NCBI RefSeq assembly: GCF_029813785.1
Contig: NZ_JARVKY010000001.1
Location: forward strand, 310,001 to 374,000
DNA length: 64,000 nucleotides
Reading direction: 5' to 3'
DNA from: Streptomyces sp. DH41
Lineage (GTDB): Bacteria; Actinomycetota; Actinomycetes; Streptomycetales; Streptomycetaceae
The position numbers were made by a program, and so were the translations under genes. Positions 43,744 through 52,585 of the stretch are shown in pieces. The notes under the pieces are model-generated. The model worked only from the letters and a program-made list of their open reading frames with translations, made no database searches and was not told the DNA's origin. Each line of letters begins with the position of its first letter. The first letter of the stretch is position 1.

Positions 43744-44499
43744 TCAGGAGGGGTTCGCCGGCGTGGCGGCTTCCGGCGTGGCGGCTTCCGGCGTGCTCGG
43801 CAGCGCGGGCAGCCCGGCCAGGTCGGCGGCGGGCAGCCCGCCACCGACCAGCGTGGCGGCGACGACGTTGACCACGCCGGTCACCACGTCCTCGACGGCC
43901 GGGCTCACCTGCCCTGCGGTACCGGAGGTGGTGGCCTCGACCAGGGCGTCGATGCGCACCTGCAGGGCGGCTTGCGCGGCGGCGGCCAGGTCGGCAGCCG
44001 CCTCGGTCGCGGCCGTGGTGCCGTCGTCGCTCTGCGCCACGACGGGCGCCGGCAGCGTGACCGGCGTCTCGGCCTCCGGCGCGGTCACGACCGGCGGCTG
44101 CGCCGGGGTGGTCGTGCCGGGGGTCGTGGTGCCGGGCGTGGTCGTGCCCGGCGCGGTCACCGCGTCGTCGGCGTCCGCGTCCGCGGCTTCGGCCTTGGCG
44201 AGGGCGTCCTTGGCGGCGGCGGCGAGCTTGTCCGCCTCCTCGGTGGTCAGGCGGCCGTTGTCGGCCCCGAGTACGGCGCTGAGCAGGTCGGTGACCGGCG
44301 TGAGCACTCCGCCCAGGCCGGCCAGACTGCCGACCTGGCTCTGCAGTTCCGCGGCGTCGGGCAGGGGTGCGTGGGACGCCGCGTGGGTGCGTTCCCTGGC
44401 CGATTCGCCATCGGCCGCCATCACCGCCGGACCGGAAAGGCCGATCAGCAGGCCGGCGCAGAGAGCGGAGGTGGCGATTCGCCGTGCGGGCAGACGCAT
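43744..44499 (-). CDS. secreted Ala-rich protein with TPGTTTPG linker, unknown function
   Basis: A 251-residue protein. The signal peptide (ARRIATSALCAGLLIGLSGP then AVMAAD, cleavage ~28) precedes a helical segment (~40-100), a linker with three APGTTTP-type repeats (~103-120) and a second Ala/Val-rich helical segment. It ends PEAATPEAATPANPS with no sortase motif. AAAGGAA sets ATG 44499. No family is recognised. It is probably surface-associated, given its chaplin and tyrosinase neighbours. Confidence 0.8.
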   Translation of the reverse strand: MRLPARRIATSALCAGLLIGLSGPAVMAADGESARERTHAASHAPLPDAAELQSQVGSLAGLGGVLTPVTDLLSAVLGADNGRLTTEEADKLAAAAKDALAKAEAADADADDAVTAPGTTTPGTTTPGTTTPAQPPVVTAPEAETPVTLPAPVVAQSDDGTTAATEAAADLAAAAQAALQVRIDALVEATTSGTAGQVSPAVEDVVTGVVNVVAATLVGGGLPAADLAGLPALPSTPEAATPEAATPANPS

Positions 44500-44722
44500 G
44501 GGGGGTTCCTTTCGGTGGTGCGTCGGATCTTGTGCCCACCGTGAAAGCGCCCATGGCGCTCTGCAACCGAGCGGTGACCCGGCGCATCGTCCCGCCCTTC
44601 CCCGCACCGGCGTCCTACCTGGTGAGACGCCCTGTCAAGGTCCGCACGCCGTGTCGGCACGCAGACCCCCCATTCGGGGCAGCACACCGCCGTCCGTGCG
44701 GCAACCGTCCGCATACGACGCA

Positions 44723-44767
44723 CACCGGCCGCCCGTTCGCGGGGAACCGCGGCACGGACGGCCGGTG
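44723..44767 (-). terminator. large hairpin after chpF
   Basis: CACCGGCCGCCCGT (44723-44736) pairs with ACGGACGGCCGGTG (44754-44767), 13 of 14 bp. An inner stem CGCGG/CCGCG (44738-44751) is closed by GGAA. It lies 19 bp past the chpF stop. Confidence 0.75.
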
Positions 44768-44786
44768 CGGGGCTCTCGAGCCGACG

Positions 44787-45026
44787 TCAGTCGTTCTCGC
44801 ACTCGTTGCCGAACGCCGGGTTCAGCAGGCCGACGATGTCGATCGTGTTGCCGCAGACGTTGACCGGGACGTGCACCGGAACCTGCAGCACGTTGCCCGA
44901 GAGGACACCCGGGGAATGGGCGGCGACGGCCTGCGCGCCGCTGTCGGCGACGGCGACACCCGTGGTGCCCGCGGCCGCGGCGGCGGCGGCGGAGGTCAGG
45001 GCCAGGCCCTTCGCGATACGCGACAT
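44787..45026 (-). CDS. chpF: short chaplin ChpF
   Basis: A 79-residue short chaplin. The signal peptide (MSRIAKGLALTSAAAAAAAG then VAVADS, ~1-28) is followed by a single chaplin domain: AHSPGVLSGNVLQVPVHVPV, VNVCGNTIDIVGLLNPAFGN and ECEND, with the two conserved Cys. It is secreted and assembles into the hydrophobic sheath of aerial hyphae and spores. AAGGAG 10 bases upstream supports ATG 45026. The position next to the tyrosinase region fits chpF (SCO2705, from memory). A sigma-BldN-like promoter lies about 55 bp upstream. Confidence 0.95.
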   Translation of the reverse strand: MSRIAKGLALTSAAAAAAAGTTGVAVADSGAQAVAAHSPGVLSGNVLQVPVHVPVNVCGNTIDIVGLLNPAFGNECEND

Positions 45027-45425
45027 GGGGAGGTGCTCCTTGGGATCGACACGAACATCCGGGCGGGTGCCCGGCTCAGTGTCAACGCGTGCCACCCACA
45101 CGGGTTGTGCCGCCGAACGAGTGGTCTCACGGGAGAGCGACCTTCACCAATCCAACACACTTGCCCGGTTTCGCCGGATTGGTACGGATAGCGGCTAGAG
45201 TCCCACACCATCCGACGCATCCCTGTGCACCACTGCGGGACATCGGCCAAGGGCACTCCCCGGGAGCTCCGAACGCGGTGGTGGTCCGCAGGGTCTCCCG
45301 GCTCGTTTCCCCCGCGGGACGCGGCATGCGCCGCTTCCCGGCCGGCGCCCTGCGGTGAGCCGCTCTGCCGCGAGACGCCCTCCCGCCCGTCCCGAGCATT
45401 TTCCGTGAGCGAGCGAGGAACGCGT
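45027..45425. other. divergent control region between chpF and the polysaccharide operon
   Basis: It contains the chpF promoter (45082-45109, minus). On the plus strand TAGAGT at 45196-45201 resembles a -10, leaving a leader of about 220 nt before the glycosyltransferase start. In-frame upstream codons in this leader lack conserved sequence. No riboswitch or long palindrome is recognised. Confidence 0.45.
45082..45109 (-). promoter_or_regulatory. probable sigma-BldN promoter of chpF
   Basis: On the minus strand, CACAAC, a 16-bp spacer, then CGTTGA. The -10 is a perfect match and the -35 matches 4 of 6 positions to the remembered sigma-BldN consensus CGTAAC-N16-CGTTGA. The chpF start codon lies 55 bp downstream. 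Chaplin genes are established BldN targets. Confidence 0.7.
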
Positions 45426-46805
45426 ATGCACCTGCCACCGACCGACTCAGCGCCACGGGTTCTCCACGTCACCCAGCCGGTGGACGGCGGGGTCGCCCGG
45501 GTCGTGACGGACCTGGCGCGGGCTCAGCTCGCCGCCGGACTGCACGTCACGGTCGCCTGTCCCGGCGGGGTCCTCGCGGGCGAACTCCGCTCGCTGGGCG
45601 CCGACGTGCGGCACTGGCCGGCGACGCGGTCACCGGGCCCCGGGCTGGTGCCGGAGGTCCGGCGGCTCGCGCGCGTGATCGCGGACGTACGGCCCGACCT
45701 GGTGCACGCGCACAGCGCGAAGGCCGGTCTCGCCGGGCGGCTCGCCGTGCGGGGGCGTGTTCCGACCGTGTTCCAGCCGCACGCCTGGTCGTTCGAGGCC
45801 GTCGGAGGACCCGCCGCGGCCCTCGCGCGCGGCTGGGAGCGGTGGGGAGCCCGGTGGGCGGCACGGACGGTGTGTGTGAGCGAGGCGGAGCGGCTGCGGG
45901 GGACGCGGGCCGGAGTGCACGCGCGATGGGCCGTGATCCCGAACGGCATCGACCTCGACCGCTTCGACGACGCGGACAACCCGGATAACGCGGCCACGGT
46001 ACGGCTGCGGGCCGGCGCCGGCCCGCACACTCCGCTGGTGGTCTGCGTGGGACGGCTGTGCCGGCAGAAGGGGCAGGACGTCCTGCTGGCGGCGTGGGAG
46101 TCCGTCCTCGCGCGCGTGCCGGGTGCTCGACTGGTACTGGTCGGCGACGGCCCGGAGCACGCCCGACTCACCGCACGTGCCTCGGCGTACGGCTTCCTCG
46201 GCGACGGCATACTGGCCCCGCGCCGCTCCGGTGCGCACGGTTCGCACCGTACGCACGGCTCGCACGGTACGCAGCGTACGCACGGCGCACACGCCCCGGC
46301 GTCCGTGCTGTTCGCGGGCGCCGTCGCCGACGCCGCCCCCTGGTACCGGGCCGCCGATCTGGTCGTCCTGCCCTCGCGCTGGGAAGGCATGGCGCTGGCA
46401 CCGCTGGAGGCGATGGCCTGCGGGCGGCCCGTGGTGGTGACCGACGTGGACGGCGCCCGCGAGGGCCTGCCACCCGCTCTCGTACGGCACTGCCTGGTGC
46501 CGCCACAGGACCCGGCGGCGCTGGCCGACGCCGTCACCGGTCTCCTGCTCGACGTTCCGCTGCGCGCGTCGCTCGGCCGCCGGGGGCGCGCGCACGTCCT
46601 GTCCACACGCGACGTACGGCTCACGGCCGGCGCCGTCACGGCGGTGTACCGCGCCCTTCTTCACGACGGGCGGTCGACCGGACCGCGCCCCCTCCCCGGC
46701 CGCGGGCCGGCACCCGCGGAGCCCCGCCCCTCCGGCGACCGGACGGCAGCCGTGGGCCGGTCGTCCGTCGTGCCCATCGAGTACAGGGAGTCCACGCACC
46801 CGTGA
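45426..46805 (+). CDS. GT4 family glycosyltransferase (surface polysaccharide)
   Basis: A 459-residue GT-B glycosyltransferase. The N-terminal half has RVLHVTQPVDGGVARVVTDL and DLVHAHSAKAGLAGRLA. The C-terminal donor site has WAVIPNGIDLDRF, VCVGRLCRQKGQDVLLAAW, LVLPSRWEGMALAPLEAMAC and the E-x7-E motif of GT4. It would transfer an activated sugar to a lipid-linked glycan. A His/Gly/Thr-rich insertion at residues ~268-290 lies between donor-domain strands. ATG 45426 follows GAGGAAC. It is the first gene of the operon and overlaps the next by 4 bp. Confidence 0.92.
   Translation: MHLPPTDSAPRVLHVTQPVDGGVARVVTDLARAQLAAGLHVTVACPGGVLAGELRSLGADVRHWPATRSPGPGLVPEVRRLARVIADVRPDLVHAHSAKAGLAGRLAVRGRVPTVFQPHAWSFEAVGGPAAALARGWERWGARWAARTVCVSEAERLRGTRAGVHARWAVIPNGIDLDRFDDADNPDNAATVRLRAGAGPHTPLVVCVGRLCRQKGQDVLLAAWESVLARVPGARLVLVGDGPEHARLTARASAYGFLGDGILAPRRSGAHGSHRTHGSHGTQRTHGAHAPASVLFAGAVADAAPWYRAADLVVLPSRWEGMALAPLEAMACGRPVVVTDVDGAREGLPPALVRHCLVPPQDPAALADAVTGLLLDVPLRASLGRRGRAHVLSTRDVRLTAGAVTAVYRALLHDGRSTGPRPLPGRGPAPAEPRPSGDRTAAVGRSSVVPIEYRESTHP
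46229..46291 (+). repeat. degenerate CGCACGG repeats within the glycosyltransferase gene
   Basis: Imperfect repeats of CGCACGG, CGCACCGTA and CGCACGGTA encode a His-Gly-Thr-Ser tract (GSHRTHGSHGTQRTHGAH). Period and register vary, but frame is kept. The tract interrupts the donor-binding domain and looks like recent expansion. Confidence 0.7.
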
Positions 46806-48307
46806 CCGCGGAAAGCACCGTCCCCAACCCCGCCGGCCAGCCGCACGACCTCGGCTCCTCCTTCCCCGTCTCGGTGCTGGCGCCGCGCGCCGGCACCACG
46901 GGTCCCGGGCTGCCCACCGGGCGCCCCGCCCCACGACCGGACTCCTCACAGCCTGGCTCCGCGCGGCCGGGCTCGTCACGGTCGGACTCCCCTCTGCCGC
47001 TGCTCGTCGCGGACGGCGCGGCCGCCGCGCTGCCGGGCTCGCTGGCCCTGGCCGGTACCCCGCACCAACCGCTGCTCGCCACCCTGCTGGTCGCCGCCGC
47101 GCTGCTGCCGCGTCCGCGGCCGCGCCGACGGCTGCCGGGTGTGCTGGACGACCTGCCCGCCCTGTGCGGCCGGATCGCGGTGCTCTGGCTGGCGCTGGCG
47201 GCGCTCGTCGCGGCGTACGCCCCGTCGCACGCGCTGTCCGCCCGCACGCTGCTCCTCGGCTTCCTGCTGCACGCGGCGACGGGCTGCGCCGGCCGGGGCG
47301 TCGTACACCGTCGGCGCCACGCCGCGCTGCTCAGCCGTCCGCGCGCGGCGCTCGTCGTCGGTCCGGCCGCGACCGCGCAGCGCGTGGCCTCGGCGGTGCT
47401 GCGCCACCCGGGCTGCGGGGTCCGCCCCGTCGGCATCGTCACCGACGACCCGGGCGGCGCCACCGGCCTGCCCGCGCTGACCACGGGAGAGGAGGTGCGG
47501 CGGGCGGTCGTGCAGAACGGCGTACGGGACGTACTGACCGTCGACCCGTCGGTACGGACCCGGCAGGGGCCGCTGCTGCGGGCGCTGGCCGAGTCCGGCT
47601 GCGTGGTGTGGGAGGTCGACGCCGACACCCCCGTCGACGCGGACGCCCCGGTCACTCCCGGGAACGCGGGCGGCCGGGACCGGATCGCCGGGTTCCCCTG
47701 CCGGCGTCCGGAGCCGGTGGCGCGGCGGTCGGGCGGCGCCGGCAAGCGGGTGCTGGACGTGACGGTGTCCGGGACGCTGCTGGTGCTGCTGAGCCCGCTG
47801 CTGCTGGTCTGCGCCACGCTGCTGAGGGTCATCGGCGGGCCCGGCGTACTCTTCCGGCAGGAGCGCGTCGGCAAGGACGGCAGGCCGTTCACGCTGCTGA
47901 AGTTCCGCACCTACCGCCCTGCCGACGAGCACGAGTCGGCGACCCGGTGGAGCGTGGCGGACGAGCGGCGGATGCCGTGGTTCTGCCGCTTCCTGCGCCG
48001 CACGTCCCTCGACGAACTGCTCCAGCTGTGGAACGTCTTCCGGGGCGACATGAGCCTGGTCGGACCCCGCCCCGAACGGCCCTACTTCGTGGCGCAGTTC
48101 AGCCGGACCCACCCCGGTTACGCCGCCCGCCACCGGATGCCGGCCGGCATCACGGGCCTGGCCCAGATCAACGGGCTGCGCGGCGACACCTCCATCGAGG
48201 ACCGGGCCCGCTTCGACAACGCCTACATCGACGACTGGTCGTTGTGGCAGGACGTCTGCATCCTGCTGCGCACGGCCGTCGCGCTCGTGCGCCCCACCGG
48301 GAGCTGA
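46802..48307 (+). CDS. polyprenyl glycosylphosphotransferase (WbaP/CpsE type), priming enzyme
   Basis: A 501-residue membrane enzyme that moves sugar-1-phosphate to undecaprenyl phosphate and starts glycan repeat synthesis. After a Ser/Pro-rich N-terminus come hydrophobic segments (~70-170) and a Rossmann-like region. The catalytic C-terminal domain (~315-501) has KRVLDVTVSGTLLVLLSPLL, GKDGRPFTLLKFRTYR, RRTSLDELLQLWNVFRGDMS and LVGPRPERPYFVAQF, then AGITGLAQINGLRGDT. GTG 46802 overlaps the preceding stop. It anchors the interpretation of the locus as a lipid-linked polysaccharide pathway. Confidence 0.94.
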   Translation: MTAESTVPNPAGQPHDLGSSFPVSVLAPRAGTTGPGLPTGRPAPRPDSSQPGSARPGSSRSDSPLPLLVADGAAAALPGSLALAGTPHQPLLATLLVAAALLPRPRPRRRLPGVLDDLPALCGRIAVLWLALAALVAAYAPSHALSARTLLLGFLLHAATGCAGRGVVHRRRHAALLSRPRAALVVGPAATAQRVASAVLRHPGCGVRPVGIVTDDPGGATGLPALTTGEEVRRAVVQNGVRDVLTVDPSVRTRQGPLLRALAESGCVVWEVDADTPVDADAPVTPGNAGGRDRIAGFPCRRPEPVARRSGGAGKRVLDVTVSGTLLVLLSPLLLVCATLLRVIGGPGVLFRQERVGKDGRPFTLLKFRTYRPADEHESATRWSVADERRMPWFCRFLRRTSLDELLQLWNVFRGDMSLVGPRPERPYFVAQFSRTHPGYAARHRMPAGITGLAQINGLRGDTSIEDRARFDNAYIDDWSLWQDVCILLRTAVALVRPTGS

Positions 48308-48312
48308 GCGAG

Positions 48313-49863
48313 GTGTCCCAGACCCTGCCCCCGTGGTCCGCCCCGCGCGTACGGCGGCTGCCGCCCGTGCTGGCCGTGGTCGCGGTCGTCGCGCTGCTCG
48401 CCCTGCCGGTCGCACCGGACGGCGGGGGCGGCGCGCACCCGGCCGACGTGGTCTCCGCGCTGGCGGTGCTGTACTGCGCCCTGCGCCTGGTACGGGACCG
48501 ACGGCGCCCTCTGTCCCGTACGGCGGCCGTGGTGCTGGGTCTGCCCGTGCTCGGACTGGCGGTGGCCGCCATGGGCGCGGTGTCGCCGGAGGCCGGGCTC
48601 ACCGGGCTCGGCCGCTACCTCCAGGTCTTCGTCCTCGTTCCCGCCGCCGTGCTGCTGCTGATCCGCGGCCGGGACGACGTACGGCTGCTCGCCTGGTCGA
48701 TGGTGGGGCTGGCGGTGTGGCAGGGGGCGGTCGGCGTCCACCAGTACGTCACCGCGACCGGCGCCTCGTACCAGGGCGAGCCGATCCGGGCCGTGGGCAC
48801 CTTCGGGGCGCAGGACGTGATGGGGATGGCGACCGTGGTCTCCCTGGGGCTGGTCTGCGCGGTCGGTCTGGCGCTGGGCCGGACGCCGGTGCGGCACCGG
48901 CTGTTCGCCGCCGGGTGCGTGCTCGCCCTGCTGCTGCCGCTCGCCCTGTCGTTCAGCCGCGGGGCGTGGATCGCCACGGCGGTGACGTGCGCGGCGCAGC
49001 TGCTGCTCGCCGGGGTGCGCCGGGCGCTGGCGGTGGGGGCGGCCGTGGTCGCGGCGGGAGTGGTGCTGGTGGGCGGGTTCGGAGTCGGTACGGCGATGCT
49101 CCAGGAGCGGGTCGGCAGCATCACGCGGGTCACGGACTCCCCCGACCAGTCGGTGACCGACCGCTACACGATGTGGGCGGCGGCGGCCGGCATGTGGCGC
49201 GAACGTCCGCTGACCGGTGTGGGCCTGAAGGGCTTCCCCGAACACCGGGACGGACACGCCTCGTTGGCGCTGTCCTCGGGGAGCGAGACCGACGGCGCCG
49301 GTGCCGGATACCGCAAGCAGCCGCTGCTGTCCCCGCACAACATGTACCTGCTGGTCCTGGCCGAGCAGGGGCTGATCGGGCTGCTCGCGCTGGCGGGCAG
49401 CTGGCTGGCGCTGCTCGTGCTGGGGTTGCGCGGGCTCCGTGCGGCACGGCGTTCGCGGGGCGGGTCCGGGCCGGACCGCGCGGACTGCGCGCTGGTCGCC
49501 TGCGGGCTGCTGGTGTGGCAGCTGACCGACTTCGCGTACGCCGACATCGGCGGGCCCTCGACCGTGCTGACGGCGGTGTGCTTCGGGCTGGCGGCGTGGT
49601 GGGCGCTCGGGGGCGGGGCCGGGAACGGGGCCCTTGCCGGTGCCGGGGCCGGGCCTGAGGCCGGGGGCGAGCCTGAGTCCGGTGCCGGATCCAGTGCCGG
49701 GTCTGGGTCCGGTGCCGGTGCCGGTGCCGGTGCCGGTGCCGAGCCTGAGGCGGGGGCCGAGCCTGTTGCCGGTACCGGGCCCGAACCCGAGCCCGGGGCC
49801 GAGTCCGGTTCCAGGTCCGGGTCCGGCTCCGGCTCCCGCTCGGAGGAGGGACCCGTCCGGTGA
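48313..49863 (+). CDS. O-antigen ligase/polymerase-like membrane protein
   Basis: A 516-residue multi-pass protein of the Wzy/WaaL (O-antigen ligase) family. About ten hydrophobic segments span ~20-430. The long external loop contains TDRYTMWAAAAGMWRERPLTGVGLK and LSPHNMYLLVLAEQGLIGLL, the family hallmark with H-N and the preceding G-x-G. It would polymerise or ligate lipid-linked repeat units outside the membrane. The C-terminal ~80 residues are low-complexity Gly/Ala/Glu/Pro. GTG 48313 lies 5 bp after the previous stop. Confidence 0.88.
   Translation: MSQTLPPWSAPRVRRLPPVLAVVAVVALLALPVAPDGGGGAHPADVVSALAVLYCALRLVRDRRRPLSRTAAVVLGLPVLGLAVAAMGAVSPEAGLTGLGRYLQVFVLVPAAVLLLIRGRDDVRLLAWSMVGLAVWQGAVGVHQYVTATGASYQGEPIRAVGTFGAQDVMGMATVVSLGLVCAVGLALGRTPVRHRLFAAGCVLALLLPLALSFSRGAWIATAVTCAAQLLLAGVRRALAVGAAVVAAGVVLVGGFGVGTAMLQERVGSITRVTDSPDQSVTDRYTMWAAAAGMWRERPLTGVGLKGFPEHRDGHASLALSSGSETDGAGAGYRKQPLLSPHNMYLLVLAEQGLIGLLALAGSWLALLVLGLRGLRAARRSRGGSGPDRADCALVACGLLVWQLTDFAYADIGGPSTVLTAVCFGLAAWWALGGGAGNGALAGAGAGPEAGGEPESGAGSSAGSGSGAGAGAGAGAEPEAGAEPVAGTGPEPEPGAESGSRSGSGSGSRSEEGPVR
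49618..49858 (+). repeat. low-complexity GCCGGT/GAGCCT repeat tract
   Basis: This is the 3' end of the ligase-like gene. Hexamers such as GCCGGT (runs at 49711-49740) and GAGCCT/GAGTCC encode GAGAGAGAG and PEPEPGAES. The tract abuts another repeat tract at the start of the next gene (about 49935-50025, ACCGCG/ACGGCA units encoding alternating Thr-Ala). Confidence 0.8.
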
Positions 49864-51752
49864 AGGCGACCCCGCTCCGTGCGGCGGGCGAGGCTTCCGT
49901 GCCGCCGGCCCGGCCCGTCGCGCCGGACACGGACACGGGCACGGGCACGGGCGCCGGCACCGCGACCGCGACCGCGACCGCGACGGCAACGGCGACGGCA
50001 ACGGCAACGGCGACCGACGCCGCGACCACAGCCGAGGCCCGTTCCTCAGGTGGCTTCCTCGCCCGGGCCGCGCTGGTCACCGCCGTGCTGTCGGTGGCCG
50101 GGTCGGTGCTCGGGCTGGCGCGGGACCAGGCGCTGGCCCGGCTGTTCGGGGCCGGCAGCGAGACGGACGCCTTCCTGGTGGCGTGGACGGTGCCGGAGTT
50201 CGCGGCGACGCTGCTGATCGAGGACGGGCTGGCCTTCGCGCTGGTCCCGATGTTCAGCCTGGCCCTGGCCCGCCGCGCGCGGGGCGCCCCCGGCGACCCG
50301 GTCCGCGACCTGGTCGCCTCGACCCTGCCCCGGCTGGCGCCGGCCTTCGTCGCGGTCGGCGCGCTGGTCGTCGTATGCGCCCCGCGGTTGGTGCGGGCCC
50401 TGGCGCCGGGGCTGCCCGACCATGGGCTCGCCGTGGACTGCACCCGGCTCACCGCCACCTGTGTCGTGAGCTTCGGGCTGGCCGGGTACTGCAGCGCGGC
50501 CCTGCGGGCGCACCGCCGGTTCCTGGCGCCCGCGGCGATCTACGTCGCCTACAACACCGGCATCATCACCGCGATGTACGTGCTCGGCGACCGTTGGGGG
50601 GTGCGCTCGGCGGCGGTCGGGGTCGCGGTGGGCGGCTTCCTGATGGTGGCGGCGCAACTGCCGTCGCTGCTGCGTCAGCTGCGCCGCCGGGACGACGGCG
50701 AGCGGCCGTCGGCCGTCGAGGACCGGGCGCGCCCCCTGGCCCTCGCCCTGTTCACCACCGTCCTGCTCTTCGCGCTGTGCCGCCAGTCCCAGGTCCTCAT
50801 CGAACGCTTCCTCGCCTCCGGGCTCCCCTCCGGCGCCATCTCGCACCTGAACTACGCGCAGAAGGTGGCCCAGATCCCGATGACGCTGTCGCTGATGCTG
50901 TGCACGGTCACCTTCCCGGTGGTGGCCAGGGCCATGGCCGACGGCGACACCGAACGGGCCCGCGACCGCGTCGAGCGGGATGTGGCACTGGCGGCCTGCC
51001 TGGTACTGCTGGGCGCGGCCACGGTCGTCGCCTGCGCGCCGCAGATGGCCGGGCTCCTCTTCCAGCGCGGCGCCTTCACGGCGGCCGACACGGCGGCGAC
51101 CGCGAGCGTCATGCGCGTGTACGCCCTCGGGCTGCTCGGCCAGACCGTGGTGGGCGCGCTGGCCCGCTCCTACTTCTCGGCGGGCCGTGGCAGCTGGTAC
51201 CCGCTCGGCGCGATGGCCGTCGGGCTCGCCGTCACCGCCGGTGCCGGCGCGTGCGCGGTCGGCCCGTGGGGCGTGAGCGGCATCGCCGCCGCCAACGCCG
51301 CCGGCATCACCGTCACCGCCGCCCTGCTGCTCGCCGGGATGGGCCCGCGCAGCGTCCCGGTGCGCGTCCGGCGCGTCCTGGGCGACCTGGGCCGGCCGGT
51401 GGCGGCGGCCGGCGTGGCGACCGTCGCGGGAGCCCTGGTCGCGGACCGGTTCACCGTGCCCGCCGCCTCCCGCGCCTCCCTCACCGTCTCCCACGCCTCC
51501 CTCACCGTCTCCCACGCCTCCCTCGCCATCTCACTCGCCGCCGGTGCGGCGACCGTCGTCGGCGTCTTTGTCCTGCTCGGCCGGGTCCTGCGCGTCCAAG
51601 GCGTCGCGCCGGCCCTCGATCACGTCCGCTCCTCCGTCACACGAAGGCTCCCGCATGGCCGCTTCAGCTTCCGTCCCCGCACACTCCCCCGCCCCCGCCC
51701 CCGCCCCCGTCCCCGTCCCCGCTTCCGGTCCCTCCTCCGGCGATCCCGTTGA
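49860..51752 (+). CDS. MurJ/MviN-like lipid-linked glycan flippase
   Basis: A 630-residue membrane protein of the MOP (MurJ/Wzx) superfamily. The MurJ-like core starts near residue 65, with FLARAALVTAVLSVAGSVLG and DQALARLFGAGSETDAFLVA, followed by about fourteen helices. These include SHLNYAQKVAQIPMTLSLML and AGLLFQRGAFTAADTAATAS. In a polysaccharide locus it would flip undecaprenyl-linked oligosaccharide. The N-terminus has an alternating Thr-Ala tract (~32-54). The C-terminus has two to three ASLTVSH repeats and an Arg/Pro tail. GTG 49860 overlaps the ligase stop. Its last 98 bp overlap the deacetylase gene. Confidence 0.9.
   Translation: MKATPLRAAGEASVPPARPVAPDTDTGTGTGAGTATATATATATATATATATDAATTAEARSSGGFLARAALVTAVLSVAGSVLGLARDQALARLFGAGSETDAFLVAWTVPEFAATLLIEDGLAFALVPMFSLALARRARGAPGDPVRDLVASTLPRLAPAFVAVGALVVVCAPRLVRALAPGLPDHGLAVDCTRLTATCVVSFGLAGYCSAALRAHRRFLAPAAIYVAYNTGIITAMYVLGDRWGVRSAAVGVAVGGFLMVAAQLPSLLRQLRRRDDGERPSAVEDRARPLALALFTTVLLFALCRQSQVLIERFLASGLPSGAISHLNYAQKVAQIPMTLSLMLCTVTFPVVARAMADGDTERARDRVERDVALAACLVLLGAATVVACAPQMAGLLFQRGAFTAADTAATASVMRVYALGLLGQTVVGALARSYFSAGRGSWYPLGAMAVGLAVTAGAGACAVGPWGVSGIAAANAAGITVTAALLLAGMGPRSVPVRVRRVLGDLGRPVAAAGVATVAGALVADRFTVPAASRASLTVSHASLTVSHASLAISLAAGAATVVGVFVLLGRVLRVQGVAPALDHVRSSVTRRLPHGRFSFRPRTLPRPRPRPRPRPRFRSLLRRSR
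51474..51526 (+). repeat. 21-bp tandem repeats in the flippase gene
   Basis: Two exact copies of a 21-bp unit beginning GCCTCCCTCACCGTCTCC (51474-51494, 51495-51515) and the start of a third encode ASLTVSH repeats in a predicted external or linker segment. Confidence 0.85.
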
Positions 51753-52584
51753 CGCCCGCACACGCGCCGGCGTCCGCGCGCCCACCGGCGTCCGCACCCG
51801 CCCCGGAGTCCACGGGAGCCCCGGAGTCCACAGGAGCCCCGGAGTCCACGCCGGCCCCGAAGACCGCCCACGTCCGGCCACCGCCCCCTGGGTGGCGATG
51901 TACCACTCCGTCGGCGACTGCTCGGACGACCCGTACCGCGTCACGGTCACGCCCGGCCGGCTGGACGCGCAGCTCGGCTGGCTGCGGCGGCGGGGACTGC
52001 GCGGGGTGTCGGTCGCCGAGTTGCTGGCCGCCCGGGCCCGCGGCGAGGGCCGCGGTCTGGTGGGGCTGACCTTCGACGACGGGTACGCCGACTTCGTCGA
52101 GCACGCGCTGCCACGCCTGCGCCACTGGGGCTGCGGGGCGACCCTCTTCGTGCTGCCGGGCCGGCTCGGTGGCGACAACGCGTGGGACCCGCTGGGCCCG
52201 CGCAAGCCGCTGCTGACCGCCGACGGCATCCGGCACGCCGCCGCCGAGGGCATCGAGATCGGCTCGCACGGGCTCACCCACGTCGACCTGACGAAGGCGG
52301 ACGATGCCGCGCTGACGGCCGAGACCCTCGAAAGCAGAACACTGCTCTCGGAGTTGACCAGTGCTCCGGTCACCGGCTTCTGCTACCCGTACGGCACGGT
52401 CGACGCCCGCGCCGCCGACGCCGTACGGGCCGCCGGATACGCCTACGCCTGCGCGATCGACCCCGGCCCCCTGACCGGCCCGTACGCCCTGCCCCGCGTG
52501 CACGTCGGGCAGCGGGACACCGCCGTGCGCCTGCTGCTGAAGACCCGGCTGCACCGTCTGCGCCGCCGGGCCACGGGGGTGTGA
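51655..52584 (+). CDS. polysaccharide deacetylase (CE4/NodB fold)
   Basis: A 309-residue CE4 deacetylase. The metal and catalytic motifs are LVGLTFDDGYADF (catalytic and metal Asp pair, ~137-149), IGSHGLTHVDL (metal His pair, ~198-208) and a CYPYGTVDARA element. It would remove N-acetyl groups from the glycan during export or in the cytosol. ATG 51655 follows GAAGG by 7 bases but lies 98 bp inside the flippase gene. The first ~80 residues are repetitive (RPGVHG-type) and non-conserved. A start near VAMYHSVG (51895) would keep the whole domain. Confidence 0.88.
   Translation: MAASASVPAHSPAPAPAPVPVPASGPSSGDPVDARTRAGVRAPTGVRTRPGVHGSPGVHRSPGVHAGPEDRPRPATAPWVAMYHSVGDCSDDPYRVTVTPGRLDAQLGWLRRRGLRGVSVAELLAARARGEGRGLVGLTFDDGYADFVEHALPRLRHWGCGATLFVLPGRLGGDNAWDPLGPRKPLLTADGIRHAAAEGIEIGSHGLTHVDLTKADDAALTAETLESRTLLSELTSAPVTGFCYPYGTVDARAADAVRAAGYAYACAIDPGPLTGPYALPRVHVGQRDTAVRLLLKTRLHRLRRRATGV
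51801..51854 (+). repeat. three 18-bp repeats in the deacetylase N-terminus
   Basis: The unit CCCCGGAGTCCACGGGAG occurs three times (51801, 51819, 51837) with one to three changes. It encodes RPGVHG, SPGVHR and SPGVHA. It lies before the catalytic domain. Confidence 0.9.
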
Positions 52585-52585
52585 G

